Assembly (NCBI GenBank): GCA_903931945.1
Contig: CAIZEI010000113.1
Span: 1-35,677, forward strand
Source of the DNA: an uncultured Hyphomicrobiales bacterium
Lineage (GTDB): Bacteria; Pseudomonadota; Alphaproteobacteria; Rhizobiales; Beijerinckiaceae
DNA: 35,677 bases
Direction of reading: 5' to 3'
Shown here: piece after piece, positions 34,411 through 35,677 of the stretch
Layout: each line of letters opens with the position of its first letter
Numbering within the stretch: the first letter of the stretch is position 1
Notes under the pieces: generated by a model
Database searches by the model: none
Told to the model about the DNA's origin: nothing
Seen by the model: the letters and a program-made list of their open reading frames with translations, nothing else
Translations under genes and position numbers: made by a program

Positions 34411-35226
34411 ATGCTGGCAATTACCTCCCAATCTCATTCAACCGGCGCGCGAATCCCGATACATGCGCGTTTTCACGGCGGAACGCCCGAAAGAGAGGGC
34501 GATGCACAATTGTTGCGTCAATTCGCCGATCCAACGACCGAGGGTCGCGAACGCTGCCAGAGTTGTCCCGTGCGGAATCTGAGCTTGTGCGAAAGCTTGC
34601 GTCTTGATGAGCTGCCTGAGCTCGACTATGTGGCGGTCAAGGCTCATTATAGTCCAAGCGGTTCCCTGTTCATTCAGGGATCGAAGGATGACTGTGTTCA
34701 TATTATTACTTCCGGTGTGGTCCGCCAGACCCGGATCCTTCCTGATGGACGCCGGAGTATTGCGGGTTTCGCATTGCCGGGCGATTTCCTCGGGCTGTCA
34801 TTCGAAGATGAGCACGCGTTCACAGCCGAAGCGCTCGGCGCTGTGACAACGTGCCGAATTACGCGTTCGGCGTTTTTAGAACTGATTGATGCCAAGCCGC
34901 ATCTCATGCGCCGGCTTCACGCCGAGACGGCGCGTCACCTCGCGCTCGCTCAGGATCAGATGATGATGCTCGGTCGCCTCACAGCGCGTGAAAGATTAGC
35001 AACCTTTCTGGTCAGCTTGCGCAATCGCTGGCAGCGCGTAAATGGCCAGTCGGCGCATGTCGCCCTGCCCATGACGCGTCAGGATATTGCTGATTATCTG
35101 GGCCTGACCATGGAAACAGTAAGCCGGATCGTCAACGGATTCGCCCGCGAAAGGCTCATCGTCATTGTCCCTGACGGTGTGCGCGTTCTTGATTTCCAAA
35201 AGCTTGAAGCCGTCTCTGCGGGGTGA
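34411..35226 (+). CDS. fnrN: FnrN-type Crp/Fnr transcriptional regulator with four-cysteine Fe-S signature
   Basis: A 271-residue Crp/Fnr regulator. The N-terminal cysteine cluster is Cys49-x2-Cys52-x7-Cys60 (CQSCPVRNLSLC), with internal Cys95 in DDCVHIITSG, the pattern of oxygen-sensing FnrN that holds a 4Fe-4S cluster; FixK2 proteins lack it. A cNMP-type barrel follows. The helix-turn-helix (MTRQDIADYLGLTMETVSR) has E235-x2-S238-R239 for TTGA half-sites. I start at the ATG at 34411 because GGAG lies 8 bases upstream and length then nears that of the family. The frame continues to a GTG at 34234 overlapping the receiver gene, so a 330-residue form is possible. Confidence 0.9.
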   Translation: MLAITSQSHSTGARIPIHARFHGGTPEREGDAQLLRQFADPTTEGRERCQSCPVRNLSLCESLRLDELPELDYVAVKAHYSPSGSLFIQGSKDDCVHIITSGVVRQTRILPDGRRSIAGFALPGDFLGLSFEDEHAFTAEALGAVTTCRITRSAFLELIDAKPHLMRRLHAETARHLALAQDQMMMLGRLTARERLATFLVSLRNRWQRVNGQSAHVALPMTRQDIADYLGLTMETVSRIVNGFARERLIVIVPDGVRVLDFQKLEAVSAG

Positions 35227-35539
35227 ATGCCGGAAGGAGCCCTTGGCCTTGGACCTGCTCTTCGGAATCGAAACTCTCGGCAGGCTGAGGGTGTTGGCGT
35301 GCGCTCGAACCAGTTTGTTTGAGCGCGCGCGTTTGTTTCGAGCGTAGACTCGGCAATATGAGAGTGTATAGAAGTGTTCGCCGCCGACAGATCGGATCCG
35401 CACACCAATAGCTATCCGACGGAATTGACTCTGTGCGCAGCCAAAGGAGGCATTTGGTTTTGGCAGCCCGCTCTGATCTTGATAGCGTGGATTGCAGCTG
35501 GCGGCATTGATTCCGATTGTCTCAAAACCACGTTGTAAT
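35227..35539. other. 313-base region between fnrN and the IS66 end, no gene seen
   Basis: A long minus-strand frame crosses this region, but it runs through the end of fnrN antisense and into the IS element, and its composition is not natural. Sequences such as TTTGAGCGCGCGCGTTTG (near 35319) resemble a half FNR site followed by alternating GC and are not a full box. I see no terminator with a T run after fnrN. Confidence 0.5.
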
Positions 35540-35677
35540 GTAAGCGTTGTTATCAGGCCACGTCCTGTAGCGCCGCCTGAGATGCGTACGCCCACGGCAT
35601 GAGGTCGTCGATTTTCGCGTTGGGATGGCCGCTGACAATTTTCGTCAGTGTGCCGGCGAGCCAGTCTTGCGGATCGA
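35540..35677 (-). mobile_element. IS66-family element, right end (continues beyond the window)
   Basis: The element end is placed at 35540, where the sequence GTAAGCGTTGTTATCAGG starts. IS66-family terminal repeats characteristically begin GTAAGCG. The transposase stop lies 13 bases inside this end, the usual arrangement. The eight bases just outside, GTTGTAAT (35532-35539), would be one copy of the 8-bp target duplication; the other end is not in the window. Confidence 0.7.
35553..35677 (-). CDS. IS66 family transposase, C-terminal fragment (cut by window edge)
   Basis: The last 40 codons of the transposase (TnpC) are present: DPQDWLAGTLTKIVSGHPN, then KIDDLMPWAYASQAALQDVA and TGA. The pattern W-L-x3-L-x-x-I-x-x-H-P followed by I/L-D-x-L-x-P-W matches the C-terminal domain of IS66 transposases (DDE_Tnp_IS66_C). 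The catalytic core lies outside the window, so completeness cannot be judged. Confidence 0.85.
   Translation of the reverse strand, partial: DPQDWLAGTLTKIVSGHPNAKIDDLMPWAYASQAALQDVA

Noticed and set aside
34996-35595. Minus-strand frame of 199 codons from the IS66 end into fnrN
   Set aside because: It crosses the IS boundary and runs antisense to the fnrN helix-turn-helix; no natural start or motif.

Overview
The window looks like chromosomal DNA of an alphaproteobacterium of the order Hyphomicrobiales (Rhizobiales), perhaps near Beijerinckiaceae/Methylocystaceae. This rests on gene order and protein flavour: LdtR next to a glyA-nrdR-ribD-ribE operon, a LOG/LysM/ATM1-type ABC/psd/pssA cluster, a Tat-exported YkuD transpeptidase, a FixLJ-FnrN oxygen cascade, and moderately high GC. 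The family-level guess is weak. No rRNA, tRNA, CRISPR array or prophage was seen.

Layout. (1) 1-4722: the end of sdhA and complete sdhB on the plus strand; then, on the minus strand, psd-pssA (phosphatidylethanolamine synthesis) and a TadG-like pilus gene interrupted by an in-frame amber codon. (2) 4896-13019: a LysM protein and an ATM1-type exporter (minus), a divergent LOG-family enzyme, a secreted hypothetical, a putative esterase, an ornithine cyclodeaminase-family protein, and a 3-hydroxyisobutyryl-CoA hydrolase overlapping a small membrane protein gene. (3) 13020-20859: the MarR-type regulator ldtR, the minus-strand operon glyA-nrdR-ribD-ribE, an L,D-transpeptidase (the known kind of LdtR target), cobS and a membrane-anchored aspartic protease. 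(4) 20936-35226: an oxygen-response and stress island. It holds two tandem-domain and one single-domain universal stress proteins, a DUF3833-like protein, a Pat-type protein acyltransferase (ADP-forming acyl-CoA synthetase fused to GNAT), a DUF1772-like membrane protein, two small uncharacterised proteins, an APH/P-loop kinase fusion, and a compact cluster fixL-fixJ-REC-fnrN. (5) 35540-35677: the end of an IS66-family element running off the window.

How the island may work. The fixL product carries the heme-PAS signature of the oxygen sensor FixL. FixJ is a full response regulator, and the fnrN-like product has the four-cysteine iron-sulphur signature and the E-x-x-S-R recognition helix that reads TTGA half-sites. 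FNR/FixK boxes are visible upstream of fixL (30707-30720) and of the single-domain usp (27989-28002), with one-mismatch boxes upstream of both tandem usp genes and pat. The simplest reading (inference) is a self-reinforcing low-oxygen circuit driving stress proteins, protein acylation and an uncharacterised kinase. Its content resembles the mycobacterial DosR dormancy regulon but uses alphaproteobacterial regulators.

The most notable sequence-level oddities are the amber codon in tadG, the 21-bp palindrome overlapping the fnrN ribosome-binding site, and the unusual FixL (membrane anchor, three PAS domains, one heme-pocket arginine position changed to histidine).
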